Position numbers and translations under genes: made by a program. A stretch of 64,000 bases of DNA from the NCBI RefSeq assembly GCF_963678635.1, contig NC_087068.1, forward strand, positions 13,271,872 through 13,335,871. The letters run 5' to 3'. The stretch comes from Symsagittifera roscoffensis. Taxonomy: Eukaryota > Xenacoelomorpha > Acoela > Convolutidae. The notes beneath the pieces are model-generated. The model was not told the origin of the DNA. It saw nothing but the letters and a program-made list of their open reading frames with translations, and searched no databases. Below, piece after piece: positions 26,501-37,699 of the stretch. How positions within the stretch are numbered: the stretch's first letter is position 1; each line of letters opens with the position of its first letter.

Positions 26501-27136
26501 GCGAACAAGGAATCCACGAAGTACTTCTGCTGGAGTCCTCGACTGGAGTCTCTGGCGCCCACGTTGAGCACAGATGAGTTAGCTCGGTAGCCTAAAACTC
26601 AGATAGGTTTACAACAATACGCGGACACATCCATTGGCATGTGCAACTATTAGCATGCGGCAATAGTGTTTTCATCGTGGTTCATCCTTGTCTAACAGTA
26701 TCTCAAACTTGAACACAGAATAATCTAGAGAAACTGCGACCACTGATTCACTCGCACTATTCCAAGCGGCGTGGACCGGAAGTTCATTACTAGTCATAGC
26801 CAAGTGTAGTGGTCATTTTTTTTGTTTTGGGGGGTATGTACTTTAACATTCGATTCCGATAAAAAATTCGTTCAGTGAATTCTATGAAACTTTTTAGGAT
26901 TTGAAATTTTTTCAGAATCAGAACTGTGTTTGCAATTTTTAAAGACACAATTTTTGTAACTGATATTTCTAAGTCGATTGATATTTTAAGTGCTTGTGAC
27001 ATTGACCTTTAGAGGTGGAAGAAAAGAGAAAATTCTTACTCAGCCTGCTGGAGTAGAGTGAAGCTAAAATGAAGCCTCCTGCTATAGCCATCACCGTCAT
27101 TCCCACAAGCTGGATAGAACTACTGCGTACAAACAT
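17560..27136 (-). CDS. C1GALT1: Core 1 beta-1,3-galactosyltransferase (T-synthase), 6 exons
   Basis: Exons on the minus strand: 27136-27040, 26591-26478, 25357-24951, 24683-24545, 24099-23951, 17829-17560. Reading phases match at every junction and all introns are GT-AG; the joined protein is 391 aa. It is a type II Golgi membrane protein with a short N-terminal tail, one transmembrane segment at about residues 9-28, a stem, then the glycosyltransferase family 31 domain. Visible family motifs are IKNTWAKRCDK, the metal-binding KADDDTF (DDD at about 176-178), YLGKRFK, GGYTSGGAGYVISRK, VGRCLKKLG, YAYYPVKS and GTDCCGNYTISFHYV. It transfers galactose to GalNAc-Ser/Thr to make core 1 O-glycans (family knowledge). 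The last intron is about 6.1 kb and packed with repeats; intron 2 carries an hAT-like element. The Ser/Lys-rich C-terminal tail is poorly conserved. It could be one of several C1GALT1 paralogues, which cannot be decided here. Confidence 0.93.
18467..19007. mobile_element. MITE-like element with nested palindrome, copy A
   Basis: Very similar along its length to 19213-19743. Near the left end are the hairpin CAGGGCGAAGCCCTG and TGTTCCGACT; near the right end are TTTCGTATCGAAAG and AGTAGGAACA, nearly the inverse of TGTTCCGACT. In the middle, CCAATTTGGAACAATT (18700) pairs with AATTGTCCCAAATTGG (18774-18789), enclosing GCGCGAAATATATCGCGC. No coding capacity. Confidence 0.65.
19213..19743. mobile_element. 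MITE-like element with nested palindrome, copy B
   Basis: Second copy, in the same orientation, 205 bases downstream of copy A. Here the terminal inverted pair is perfect: TGTTCCGACT near the left end and AGTCGGAACA at the right end. The central palindrome is kept (19437-19525), with a few compensating and non-compensating changes. Confidence 0.65.
20060..20760. repeat. Tandem array of about 165 bp units
   Basis: Three clear units beginning at GATTTCCTCAAAAACTACCC (20277, 20439, 20611) and a more diverged one from about 20090. Shared text includes TTAAGGGTTTAATCGATAGA, CCAGGTTGTAGGAAACTCCC and GGGGAAGAGCTATA. Lies in the last intron of C1GALT1. Confidence 0.8.
21196..21375. repeat. Minisatellite, four units of 43-45 bp
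   Basis: TACGGTTTGCCTTGTCGC, then CACTGTGAAAGGCCCGTTTA, repeated from 21196, 21241, 21284 and 21329. In the last C1GALT1 intron. Confidence 0.85.
21437..21746 (+). pseudogene. Broken first-exon-like coding fragment, unknown family
   Basis: From ATG at 21437 one frame keeps coding character for 103 codons but has TAA at codons 10 and 41. It contains SSIQSRLEEALCEEDDTNVR, ESMPEKMDTVNGHFRC, NAVTKRLR and KVMRKLFFSTS, and ends at a donor-like CATCAG/GTAC. The last 20 bases are the beginning of the 153 bp tandem repeat that follows. It looks like a decayed exon of a gene or mobile element lying in the antisense direction inside C1GALT1 intron 5. Family not recognised. Confidence 0.4.
21728..22690. 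repeat. Tandem array of 153 bp units carrying an exon end and splice donor
   Basis: Units start at TTGTTTTTCTCTACATCAGG at 21728, 21880, 22033, 22186, 22339, 22492 and 22625; spacing is 152-153 except the last full one (133), which lacks 20 bases around CTTCGAAGGAAGATT. Units are highly similar, so the expansion is recent. Each contains the 3' end of the broken exon upstream, including its donor-like CAG/GTAC. Confidence 0.9.
23337..23585. repeat. Duplicated AAACAGGTCTCTCCAGC motif
   Basis: The phrases AAACAGGTCTCTCCAGCTTC and CAGCTGGGCCCCTA (23337-23375) recur at 23547-23584. The flanking text (AACTTTTTACC, GGGAAACACCTATGGACTTG) resembles the array at 20060-20760, so it may be an outlying member. 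Confidence 0.5.
25537..25925. mobile_element. hAT-like MITE in C1GALT1 intron 2
   Basis: Starts CAGGGGCGGATTGGGG and ends with ATTCACACCTG, imperfect inverted repeats. Flanking octamers CTCATGCA (25529-25536) and CTCATCCA (25926-25933) match 7 of 8, which is the target duplication size of hAT elements. 389 bp and non-coding. Confidence 0.7.
26298..26341. repeat. Perfect 15 bp hairpin
   Basis: CGCCCCAAAAGCAGT at 26298-26312 and its exact inverse ACTGCTTTTGGGGCG at 26327-26341, with a 14 base loop. In C1GALT1 intron 2. Confidence 0.9.
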
Positions 27137-29399
27137 TGTTTGTCTGTCCAAACAGGATCCGTTCTGCCCTGTCCGACTGTCAACAAGTTTAAAGCGCCTG
27201 CGCTACTTTATGAACCCCGTCGAATCATTGACACGCCAAACAGGCAACAAATTCGAGGTCAAATTGTTCGAGGTCAAATCTTCTACTCATAGTCAGGTAT
27301 GAAATTTAAAGAGCTTTTCAGTAATAGAAAAACATAACAATTCTGTATCTGAAATTTAAAACGAATAATATAAACAGTCATATAGCTTTCAAGAGAAAAT
27401 TCTAATTTAGCTACCTAATGATTGGTCGAAAAATCAACAAACTTAATCTGGCACTGAGTGGTGAAAAAAAAACATGTCTATACATCAAATTCTTTTATTA
27501 CTGCTGAAAAAATGAAACTTGAGATGGGATTTTGAATGCTTGTTTTTTATACAATGACTTAAGGTGATTCAAAAAACAGCTCGCAGGGTAAAATTTAGTA
27601 CAACATAAAAAACTAGGTTCTGTGCAAGTAGCACAGGTTCCTACGAGTAATAATTTTTTTTGTTCAAAATAGTTACAGTCTTTTTCTGCGTGTTAAGAGA
27701 TAGACAATACTTAGCGTCAGTGATGTATCAAAAAAGACAAAGTTACATGGAAAAAATGTTCATGGCTTTAAAAAAACTACAATTAGTGTTGCAATTTATA
27801 AGAAAAAAAACATCTATTAATTTTTGGAAAGTTTTTTTGAAATTCGTGTGCGGGAAGAAAATGAACTTCAAATACTGCTTATTTAATCTAAAAATTCTTC
27901 TAATAGCTCAATAAGCTTTAAATTCTCGAGAGCAGATTGAAAAGCAAAAATTACAAACAGGTTTTTATCGACAATGAAAATACTTCTGTGAATATTTACT
28001 ATGTCGTTCGAATCAAAACTATTAAGTATTTAATATGATTACCACTCGATCAATTTGGACAATTAATTGTGGCACCTGATTTTTCGTGGAAAAAGTTGCC
28101 AAATTTTTTAAACAATCATAAACACACGCTAAGACAAAGTTCCTCCCGACTTTCAATAGTCGGAGCAGTAAAATAGCATTTTTTGCCAGAATTAAAGAAG
28201 CGCAGTCATGAATTAAGTCGTTTTTGTCAATCTTAATTTCGATAATCAGCTCTAAATTTTCTATCTCTCTCTTTCTTTTTTTAGAGAATGAACAATTTAT
28301 CACACAGCAAATTAAAATATAATTAAAATGTACGGTCATCTAAGAAACAACTGGCAGTTAAAAATAGTTTGAAACAACTGGAAATTTGAAGTAAACAAAA
28401 ATAGTTTTAAAAATAGGTTTTTTTTTGCAATAACAATAGTCGAAACATTCGATACTACTTCAAAACAGCGACCTGCGCTTTTGCTTGTGCATCAAATGAA
28501 AGATACAATACGTGATGAAACTTGTTGCAAATAATTTCAGCTTGGCAGAAAAGGAAACGAAAAAAAAGATCTCATTATATATGCGTTACATTGTTCCACT
28601 TTCCGATAACAATTATTTCCTTTATTATTACTTTCCAATCAACTTTTGCCATGTCTCATCTAGTTTGCTGCCAGTTTTTACAGGTCTGACAAACTATTAG
28701 ATTTTTACATTTGTAATACAAAGAAATGAATTGTTTTTCTTCTAATTAAAAATCGATAGAACTTAAGCTCCTTTCTGGAGCTATAGAATAAATTTTAAAA
28801 TAAAAATAACAATCTGTTGAATCTTCATAGCAACATCTTGTAATTATTTCTTCTTAATTAATTTTGTGACTTAAGTGTAGGCGAAATTTAGATATATGTA
28901 AAACGATATAATGTTTCTCATTGTGAAAAGCTGTATAAGCCTACGATCATGAAGACAAATATTGAAGATAATTATTTTAACGACTGAAACAAAAAAGAGT
29001 GGACCGTTAGCATGGTGTTAATACCGCTAGTTAAAAATTCCTGCTCCAAAAGTTATGCGTTTTTCTGTTTTATATTGCTATTATTTGTAGATCAAAAACG
29101 CATACGTTAGCCTAAGATCTATGAAACACATTGTTTGATCCAAATTAATTGTCATCTCCATTGTTTCAATTTGTATATAACAATATTTTAGAATTGATTT
29201 TTAGCTATAAAACAGGGCTAAGCAGCCTTTAAGTCGAATTCAAATAAATAATACATGTAACCTTTAATTTTTCGATCCATAGCAGTACTTTTACATTACA
29301 AAATTTGATCAAACATTTCTCTCTAAAAGATTCTTAAGTTACTATTTGTATTAATGATTGATTGAAATATTAGCACTGAAAATAAAGGGAAAAGCTCGG
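27137..29399. other. AT-rich region upstream of C1GALT1
   Basis: No gene seen. At 28068-28175 lies a relative of the segment in the MON1 intron element (GGCACCTGATTTTTCGTGGA, later AACACACGCTAAGAC and AGTCGGAGCAGT). Confidence 0.45.
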
Positions 29400-31310
29400 C
29401 TAATTTTCGAAACATCATTTTAAACACGTTATTTCAATTTTAAACAAGTTATTTCATGAATCAAATCGGAGGGCGCAAAGTTAAGAATTTTCTAAGCAAG
29501 CTATTCCAGACGTGGAATTTTGAGATATTCTAAATTATTTCATGTAGCGAATAAGATAACATTTTACTTTTTTCTACTGAAGCCATCTAAGCGTTGAAGC
29601 TTCCAATATTTCAAGTTATCTCATAGTTTTCGACAAGTTCAAGAGCTTTTTAACAAGCTATTCTAGCACTGAAATTTTTAAACACTTCGAAGTCATATCA
29701 TTGAGCAAACCAATTTTTGTTAGTTTTTCAACAATTTTTTTTTGAAATATTCCAAGTTATGTCATGCAGCGAATCGGATGGCAAAAAAAAGTTTAATTAC
29801 TTATTTTGAAGCCATTCAAGCAATGAAACTTCAATTATTTCACTTCATAGACCAAAACTCAGGACGATAAGTTCAAGATGTTCTAGGCACGCTACTCCAG
29901 CTAAGAATCTCCAGTCAGGAAATATTTCGCCGTTCTTTTCTATCAAGTTCGCGAAAAGCTCAAAAATTTCTAAGCAAGCTACTTAAGCGATGAAACTTTG
30001 AAATATTTCAAGTTAATTTGCAGACCGAATCCATTCGCGAAAAATTAAGCTTTTCTAAGCAAACTTATAAAGCTAAGAATTATTCCAAACTATTTGATGA
30101 AGAAAATCGGTTCGCAAAAAAACTAAGTTTTTTTAAGCTATTCAAGATATGAAACATTTCAAGTTACTTCATAGACTGTCGGTTTGCGAACAGTTGAAAT
30201 TTTCTAAGCAAATTACTCAAGCTAAAAAATTTGGACATACTCATTTTTTGTAGACCAAAACAGTTCAATAAAAATTTTATTTTTAGAAGAAAGCTTTTGA
30301 AGTTATAATTTTTCAAATAATCGAAGTTATCTTGAAAAAGACCGAATCGGTTCGCGAAGTTTTTCTAACCAAGCTATCCAAGCTACGAAACTTTGAAATA
30401 TTTCAATTTATTTCATAAAACGAATCAGTTTGCGAAAAGCTTAAGTTTTTGTAAGCAAGCTATTCAAGCTAAAAAAAACTTCTTAGACCGTCAAGTTGTC
30501 TATAAAATATGTCAAATTGTTTCACAGAGCAACTCGACTTGCTGGAAATTTCAGTTTTATAAGCAAGCTATTGAGGCAACGAAACTTTGAACTATTTCAA
30601 GTTTTAACAACTCATAATTTTTCCAGTTTTCATAATTTTTTTCAAACTGATTCATAGTCCCAATCGTATTGCGAAAAGCTTAAGTTTTACAAGGCAAGCT
30701 ATTAAAATTCTGAAACTTTGAAATATTTCGAGTAAATTCAAAGATCAAGTCGGTTTGGGAAAAGTTTGCTTACAAATAGTTGGCGAATGTTTTGCTAAAA
30801 AAAAACCAATTTTTTGCAAAACGATTCGGTCAATGAAATAGCTTGAAAAATTCCATAGTTTTTCTGAGCACTCTATTCATGCGATGAAACTTCGAAAAAT
30901 TTCGATTGTTTCATGCAGCAAACCCACTGGCGAGAAGTTTCAGTTTTTCTAAGCAAGCTAATCAGGCGAAGAAAGTTTGCGTTATTTCAAATTTCCATAA
31001 ACCAAATCGGTTCGCGAACAGTTGAAATTTTTGTGAGCAAGCTCTTCGAGCAAAAAACTTCATAGATTGTCAAGTTATCAATGAAATATGACAAATTGTT
31101 TCTTAGAGCAATTCGACTGGCGAGAAGTTTCAGTTTTTCTAAGCAAGCTATTGAGTCTCTGAAACTTTGAAAAATTTCAAGTTTTCAGAGCAAATCGTTT
31201 GGCGACAAGTGTTTCTAAGCAAGCTCTGCAAGCAATGAAACATTGAAATATTTCACAATATTTCATAGCCCAATTCGGTTTGCAAAAAGTTAGTTTTCCT
31301 AGCAAGGAAG
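29400..31310. repeat. Diverged tandem array, AAGCAAGCTATTC family
   Basis: Irregular units of about 80-110 bp containing TTTCTAAGCAAGCTATTC, GATGAAACTTTGAAATATTT, CAAGTTATTTCATAGACC and AATCGGTTCGCGAAAAG. At least fifteen occurrences are seen between 29497 and 31215. No coding region. Confidence 0.8.
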
Positions 31311-31989
31311 TTATCAATTTAGGTTAGTTCGTTTCAGAAGAAAATCAATCTGAAAAGGCAAAAATTCGGAAAAAATGGACAAATACCGTCTAGCCTTGAA
31401 AATGAATTGAGTTCATCTTGTCTGGTGAATTGAATTTTTGTCAAAAATTTTTTCTTGAACATACGTAAGAAAATTCGAAAGTTCTAGAATATTCTTGGCC
31501 TTCTCTTGAACGTTAAGCCTAAAGAATTTTTTAAACGCTGCGTTCGACAAAGCTAAAACTGCTTTCAGTTAAACATTGCGTCCATAGCTCATTCCGACTT
31601 TCATTTAATATATAAGAAGATTGGCCACTATCAACAAAATTGTGAGCTTCATCAACAGCTTAAACGTTAAAGAAACAATTTGTGTATCTGGAGACATATA
31701 TGAGATGATGCAAAAACAAGAACACCAACAAATTGCTGCTAATTAAAATAAAAAAAATATATTGCTTCGATACTTAAAATAGACGCGAAGCGCAGCTTTG
31801 CACCACTTGCGATACAAAAATAATTTACTGTTTTCGGGTAATTCTTTTCAATAATTATATCAGATACTTCAAATTTTAAAACAACTCTCGAAAATTCTGT
31901 GCAAGTACAACGATGCTGACAAAAACAGACAGACAACGATATTCTGACGATTGAATTTTTTAAAGCAGGAAAGTGTTACAGTGCTAAAA

Positions 31990-32065
31990 TCAGGACCTCG
32001 CCGGGCTCGAACAAAAAGTCTTTGTCGTTCAAAGCATGAGCGCTATCTCTGCACCGAAGTTACAG
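31990..32065 (-). other. tRNA-derived SINE-like head, copy 3
   Basis: The minus strand reads GAGATAGCGCTCATGCTTTG, ACGACAAAG, then TTGTTCGAGCCCGGCGAGGT, A-box-like and B-box-like elements at tRNA spacing. Confidence 0.45.
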
Positions 32066-32239
32066 AATCAGACGTTCAGTTTAACTCATTGGAAATTAGA
32101 TCATATGAAGCAGTGATTTTGTTGAGCACAAGGTTCAGGATACTATTCCGATTTGATAACGCGAGCTATGAAAGTGTTTCAACTAAAAAGATTTGAGCAG
32201 TCATATTTAGATTTGCTATCTATGGGAATACTCTGACAG

Positions 32240-32700
32240 CCCTACAAAAGTTGAATATAGCCAACTGACAGTAGAAAAAGAAATGAACGCTAAGGAACAG
32301 AAAAAAAACTGACTTGTTTTTTTAAATCTCAGCCTTCAATTTTCGAAGAAAAAAGATGGCCGTTAACCTTTTTGAACTTTTAGAACGATTTATAATTGTT
32401 TTTTTTTTCATGAAACTAACACAAGCTGAGAAAACTGGATCAAAACGTATAGATTTTATTTCGCTGTGAAATCTGATAATTAATTTCCAATTTCGAAATT
32501 CCACTTTCGTTTTTCGTGACCTTTACACTTTTGCTGTTAGATAGTGGATTTTAGCTTCCTTTTAACAAAAGAAATACACTGAACTTAGACTGAAATCACA
32601 AGTGAAACCTCGAAAAATCAAATTAAGCGTGAACAGATTTTAAGACTTTCCTGAAAAAACCAACAAAAAATCACCAAGACCTATATAAGAGTCTTCAATA
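32240..32700. repeat. Dispersed CCTATATAAGAGTC family, copy 4
   Basis: Contains ATAGCCAACTGACAGTAGAA, AAAAGATGGCCGTTAACC, ACTGGATCAAAACG, TTTTGCTGTTAGATAGTGG and AAGACCTATATAAGAGTCTT. Confidence 0.7.
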
Positions 32701-33216
32701 CGTTAATTTCACTTAATAATTTGTCTACATAAAGTGACGCAAGCCAGATCCATGATACCTTGAAGCTAAAGTGCTATTTGGAATATGAAAGTCTGTGTTA
32801 ATATCCTTAGCATAGGCTGTAGTTAATAGCTGGATCAAAATGAACTTTCAAAATGACCATTTTGTCACAACAATTGCATCGCCGCAACATTTGCGACTTA
32901 GGTTGGAAAAAATAAAGTTCATACTATAACACACGCTATGATTGTGTAATAAGAATAAGTATGTTCCAAAATGATAACGCTTGCTAATCGCGAGCACAAA
33001 CATCGCATACGTAATTCTTCACTGCCCAATAAAATTCCGCAGAAATCTTGTACTCAATTACATACAACAGAGATGCTTTAGGAATGTCACTCATTAATTT
33101 AAAACAAAAATGATCCTTCAAAAAGAGTCGTGCTGTACTTGCGTGCCATGGTAAATAAAACCGAAAAAGAACTAATCGATAAATAGTTTGAAAAAGCAAA
33201 ATTCTAGTTTAAAAAA

Positions 33217-33290
33217 TCAGTTCCCAGCCGTATTCGAACTACACGTCGTCTCAAGCAGCTGTGCTAACTCTAGGCTAAATGACTTGGGCG
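33217..33290 (-). other. tRNA-derived SINE-like head (duplicated at 34104-34177)
   Basis: The minus strand reads TTAGCCTAGAGTTAGCACAG, CTGCTTGAGACGACGTG, then TAGTTCGAATACGGCTGGGA, with A- and B-box-like parts. It forms the left edge of the 887 bp tandem duplication. Confidence 0.45.
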
Positions 33291-34103
33291 GTTGATGGAC
33301 TTTGAATTAAATATTAAGCAACATGAAACATCTGCAAATCCTTGTGAACAACGTTGTACTCGGGGAAGTTGTACTTGGGTAGCTAAAACCCAAAAACATC
33401 ACATGTACTCAATCTGTTGAGCGATACTATTTACCAACCCATTGACTGTTCTTATCACAAAAACGGACTTAAATCATGAAAAGAGATCTTGAAGGTTCGG
33501 ATTATTTGAGGCACCTGATTTTGAGTGGAAAACAAAAACTTAAACACACCCGAAGACGAAACTCCTGCCCATCAACAATGGTCGGAACAAAAAATAACTT
33601 CTATATGGAACAAAGGCTGCGTGCGTAAACAGTATTAGCAAATGAATTGCACTCAGTTGCTCAGCGCAGTTTGAAAACTCAGCTGATCAAAATCAGTTTC
33701 TGAAGTTTAAATTTAAAAAAACTTAGAAAAAGGAAACTGCTTGCTAGAAAAAACAAAAGTAGCTTAGTGAAACAATCAAACGAAAAAATTGGATCAACTT
33801 GTACACCAAAAAATACTATTCCATACCCTGATTGACTAAGCAAAATAAACCAATTACACAATTTCTATGATACTCCTCAAAGGTAAACTAGTGCACTTCT
33901 CGCAAATACGGTGATCTGAATAGATATTTGAACAAGAAATGAGCTTCTGAACAAGATCTCTATAAATCATCATTAAGCATGGCTAGAACGTGAATACAGT
34001 AATTTATTATAGAACTAGCGCATGACTCGCACCTCCAGTGGTTCTCATAGATTAGTATTTTTTTTTGGTTTTTTCCACCAAACTAGTGATATCTCCTATA
34101 CTT
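33217..34103. repeat. 887 bp tandem duplication, first copy
   Basis: From TCAGTTCCCAGCCG to GATATCTCCTATACTT; repeated at 34104-34990 with an offset of exactly 887 and no difference found by eye. It begins with a tRNA-like segment on the minus strand (B-box-like TAGTTCGAATACGGCTGG) and includes GGCACCTGATTTTGAGTGG, a piece shared with the MON1 intron element. Confidence 0.92.
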
Positions 34104-34990
34104 TCAGTTCCCAGCCGTATTCGAACTACACGTCGTCTCAAGCAGCTGTGCTAACTCTAGGCTAAATGACTTGGGCGGTTGATGGACTTTGAATTAAATA
34201 TTAAGCAACATGAAACATCTGCAAATCCTTGTGAACAACGTTGTACTCGGGGAAGTTGTACTTGGGTAGCTAAAACCCAAAAACATCACATGTACTCAAT
34301 CTGTTGAGCGATACTATTTACCAACCCATTGACTGTTCTTATCACAAAAACGGACTTAAATCATGAAAAGAGATCTTGAAGGTTCGGATTATTTGAGGCA
34401 CCTGATTTTGAGTGGAAAACAAAAACTTAAACACACCCGAAGACGAAACTCCTGCCCATCAACAATGGTCGGAACAAAAAATAACTTCTATATGGAACAA
34501 AGGCTGCGTGCGTAAACAGTATTAGCAAATGAATTGCACTCAGTTGCTCAGCGCAGTTTGAAAACTCAGCTGATCAAAATCAGTTTCTGAAGTTTAAATT
34601 TAAAAAAACTTAGAAAAAGGAAACTGCTTGCTAGAAAAAACAAAAGTAGCTTAGTGAAACAATCAAACGAAAAAATTGGATCAACTTGTACACCAAAAAA
34701 TACTATTCCATACCCTGATTGACTAAGCAAAATAAACCAATTACACAATTTCTATGATACTCCTCAAAGGTAAACTAGTGCACTTCTCGCAAATACGGTG
34801 ATCTGAATAGATATTTGAACAAGAAATGAGCTTCTGAACAAGATCTCTATAAATCATCATTAAGCATGGCTAGAACGTGAATACAGTAATTTATTATAGA
34901 ACTAGCGCATGACTCGCACCTCCAGTGGTTCTCATAGATTAGTATTTTTTTTTGGTTTTTTCCACCAAACTAGTGATATCTCCTATACTT
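34104..34990. repeat. 887 bp tandem duplication, second copy
   Basis: Directly adjoins the first copy and appears identical to it. It is very young, or a sequence-assembly duplication. Confidence 0.92.
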
Positions 34991-36289
34991 ATGAATTTCA
35001 TCAGATAAACAAATTCATCGAAAACCAAGATTGAAATGTTCAACAAGAAGCCAGATAAACAATTCCTAAGAGTACCCTGAAAGCATCAAAAAATGTGTTT
35101 GCAAATATGAAGTTAAGTTAGTTTTTGCTTACACTTAAAAAAATGTTGAAAAAAAAACAAAACAAAACTCCAAATCCCGGTTGTTTAAAAAATTTGATCA
35201 GTCCGATTAACAAAAGAGATGCAAGTTTCGATAAATTTTTTGGATCTAAGTTTTAAAAAAATTGTAACAAAACACTAAAAAACGCCATATTTCAGAAACC
35301 AAAAGGATTTGAGCAGTAACATTTGAAGACAAGATTTGTAGCTCCTGAGTGTACATTGACAGAACACCACTATTTGTTTGAAAAAATAAACTTTGTCCAG
35401 TAAAAAATTAAACGAAGAGTTTCAAAAATTTGCATTTCGAAAGAAGGAAAAAATTGATCAGTTCAGGTATTCACGCTTCAACATCTGCATGGTTAACATA
35501 TATAAACCTGAAAATGTTTTTTTTTTCAAATTGAGAATTCAAAAAACCTACTAAACGTTGCAATAGCTTGGCATTTTGTTAAAGATGTTGACATGGAGAC
35601 ATTTTAAAGTGAAATAAGAAAAATTGATTAAAATACAGGTAGAAAGAAAGATCAAAAAGATAGATTAGAAATATATACAAGATACATCAGAAAAAGACGG
35701 ATGAAATTCACAAAACATGAGAAGTATGATAGATCAAAATTGAAACATAGAAAGGATAGATAGACAAAGAATTTATCTCGCTTGCTTATGGTATACGAAA
35801 CTTCACAGAATGAAATTCTCATTTTCACAAAACAAATGCAAAACTAGTTTATAATTTAATTTTCAAATGAAGCGAGGAAAAGCAAAAGGTTGAATTTACT
35901 AATGCAGCGCCTACTCTCCCTAAACAAAATTTTGTTAAGCAGTGGTATTCAATTACAAACGCAGCCTCTAAAACGGGTATCATATAGGGCAGCATAACGC
36001 CCCCTTTCTGGCAAACTTCGGAGTTTTTAAGAAATAATGCGATGACCTTTTTTTGACCCCAAAAGAGCAACGCAAATCACTATTTCCATACTCAGACTTG
36101 AATAGTCAAATGATTATGTTGTCCAAAGACAACGCCTGTTCATCGGAAAGAATACAGGTCCAGACCAACCCTACCGCACCCAAACAGTCATACTTTTAGT
36201 CATTGCTGACTCGCAAGCAGCCCACCGCATTCCCATACTAAGGCGTAATTGGTCAGAAGATTACACGCCTCTTTTCCTGAAAAAGCAGA

Positions 36290-37690
36290 GAGCCCTTCAA
36301 GCCACAAACGACAGCAAAAGAACATCATGGATAAAAAGGAAGGTAAAGAAGATAAATGAAATGGAAAAAGAAAAGAAAGATGAAAAAGAAAAAAAGTTAA
36401 ACAAAAAAATAGTTATTAAAAGATGCATCAGAAAGATTGAAAAAAGATAGACAAAAAAGATAAATACAAAACTTTGATCAAAAAGATAGCTAGAAAGAAA
36501 GATCAGAACGATAGTTAGTATGATAGATCAAAAAGGATAGACTAATGAGATAGATAAAAAGAAAGACAAAAAGATTGATCGAGAAATTATGAAAAAAAAA
36601 GTTAGGTATATACATAGAAGAATAGATCCAAAAGATAGATAGAAAACATAGAAAGAAAGGTACATCAAAACAGATAGATACAAAAAAATATAAAAAAAGA
36701 TAGACTGTGAAAAAATAACAAAAGATAACAAATAGGAAGAAAGATAATATAGAAGATAGACAAAAAAAGCTTCAGAAAAGATTTATATAAAAAGTATTTA
36801 TTAAAAAAATTGGTTGAAAAACAAATGAAAAGTACGTATGAAAAAAAGACAACAAACAAAAAGTAAGATAAAAATACATCAATCACATAGGTAGATGGAT
36901 AGATCAAAAAGAAGGACAAGCAAGATATATTAAAAAAAGGATATGTCGAAGGATAGGACGAAAAAAAGATGGGACGAAGAATTGATCAAAAAAGGTAGAA
37001 CAAATAGATATTTACAAAAGATAAATCAAAAAGATAGAAAAAAGATAGTTACAAAGGATATAAAAAAACAATTGAAAATAGATGAACAAAAAAGATAACT
37101 ACCAAAGATGCATTGAAAAGAGACAAAAACGAGAGTTACAAAAGAAAAATCAAAAAGTTTGAAAAAAGATGGACGAAAAAGATAACTACAGTAGATGCAT
37201 CAAAAAGATGTTAAAAAAATAGACAAGAGATAGTTACAAAAAACTGATCAATAAGATAGGTAGAGAGAGATCAAAACGATAGAATAAAGATAGACAGTAA
37301 AGAGTTACAAAAGATAAAGCAAAATGATAGATAAAATCTAGGTAGAACGATAGATCAAAAAGATGGGTAGAACGATAGACAAAAAAATAGTTACAAAGAA
37401 ATCAGAAACATAGAAAAAAAGGACAAAAAATAGCTACAAAAAGATGCATCGGAAAGATAGAAAAATATAGACAAAATCTTTTTCTATCTTTTTCTATTTT
37501 AAGATGGGTAGAACGATAAACAAAAAAAATAGTAACAAAAAAAACAGAAATATAGAAAAAAAGGACAAAAAATTGCTACAAAAAGATGCATCGGAAAGAT
37601 AGAAAAATATAGACAAAAAGAAAATAGGTTAAAAAAAGATAAGTTAATGAATAGATAAAGAGAATATAAAAATAAAAGAGAAAAAGATAT
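36290..37690. repeat. Purine-rich GATA/AAGATAG low-complexity tract
   Basis: About 1.4 kb in which the plus strand is almost only A and G with AAAAAGATAG, GATAGACAAAAAG and GATAGATAG variants; milder versions start near 35640. A piece around AAAGATGCATCGGAAAGATA occurs twice (37439 and 37583), so part of the tract is duplicated. Confidence 0.9.
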
Positions 37691-37699
37691 GATTTCAAA

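Noticed and set aside
27660-27914. 84-codon plus-strand frame upstream of C1GALT1
   Set aside because: Composition follows the AT-rich background (Phe/Lys/Leu); no motif, no splice context.
35849-36919. Minus-strand hydrophobic frames over the purine tract
   Set aside because: A purine-rich strand read in reverse gives Phe/Ser/Leu runs automatically; not genes.
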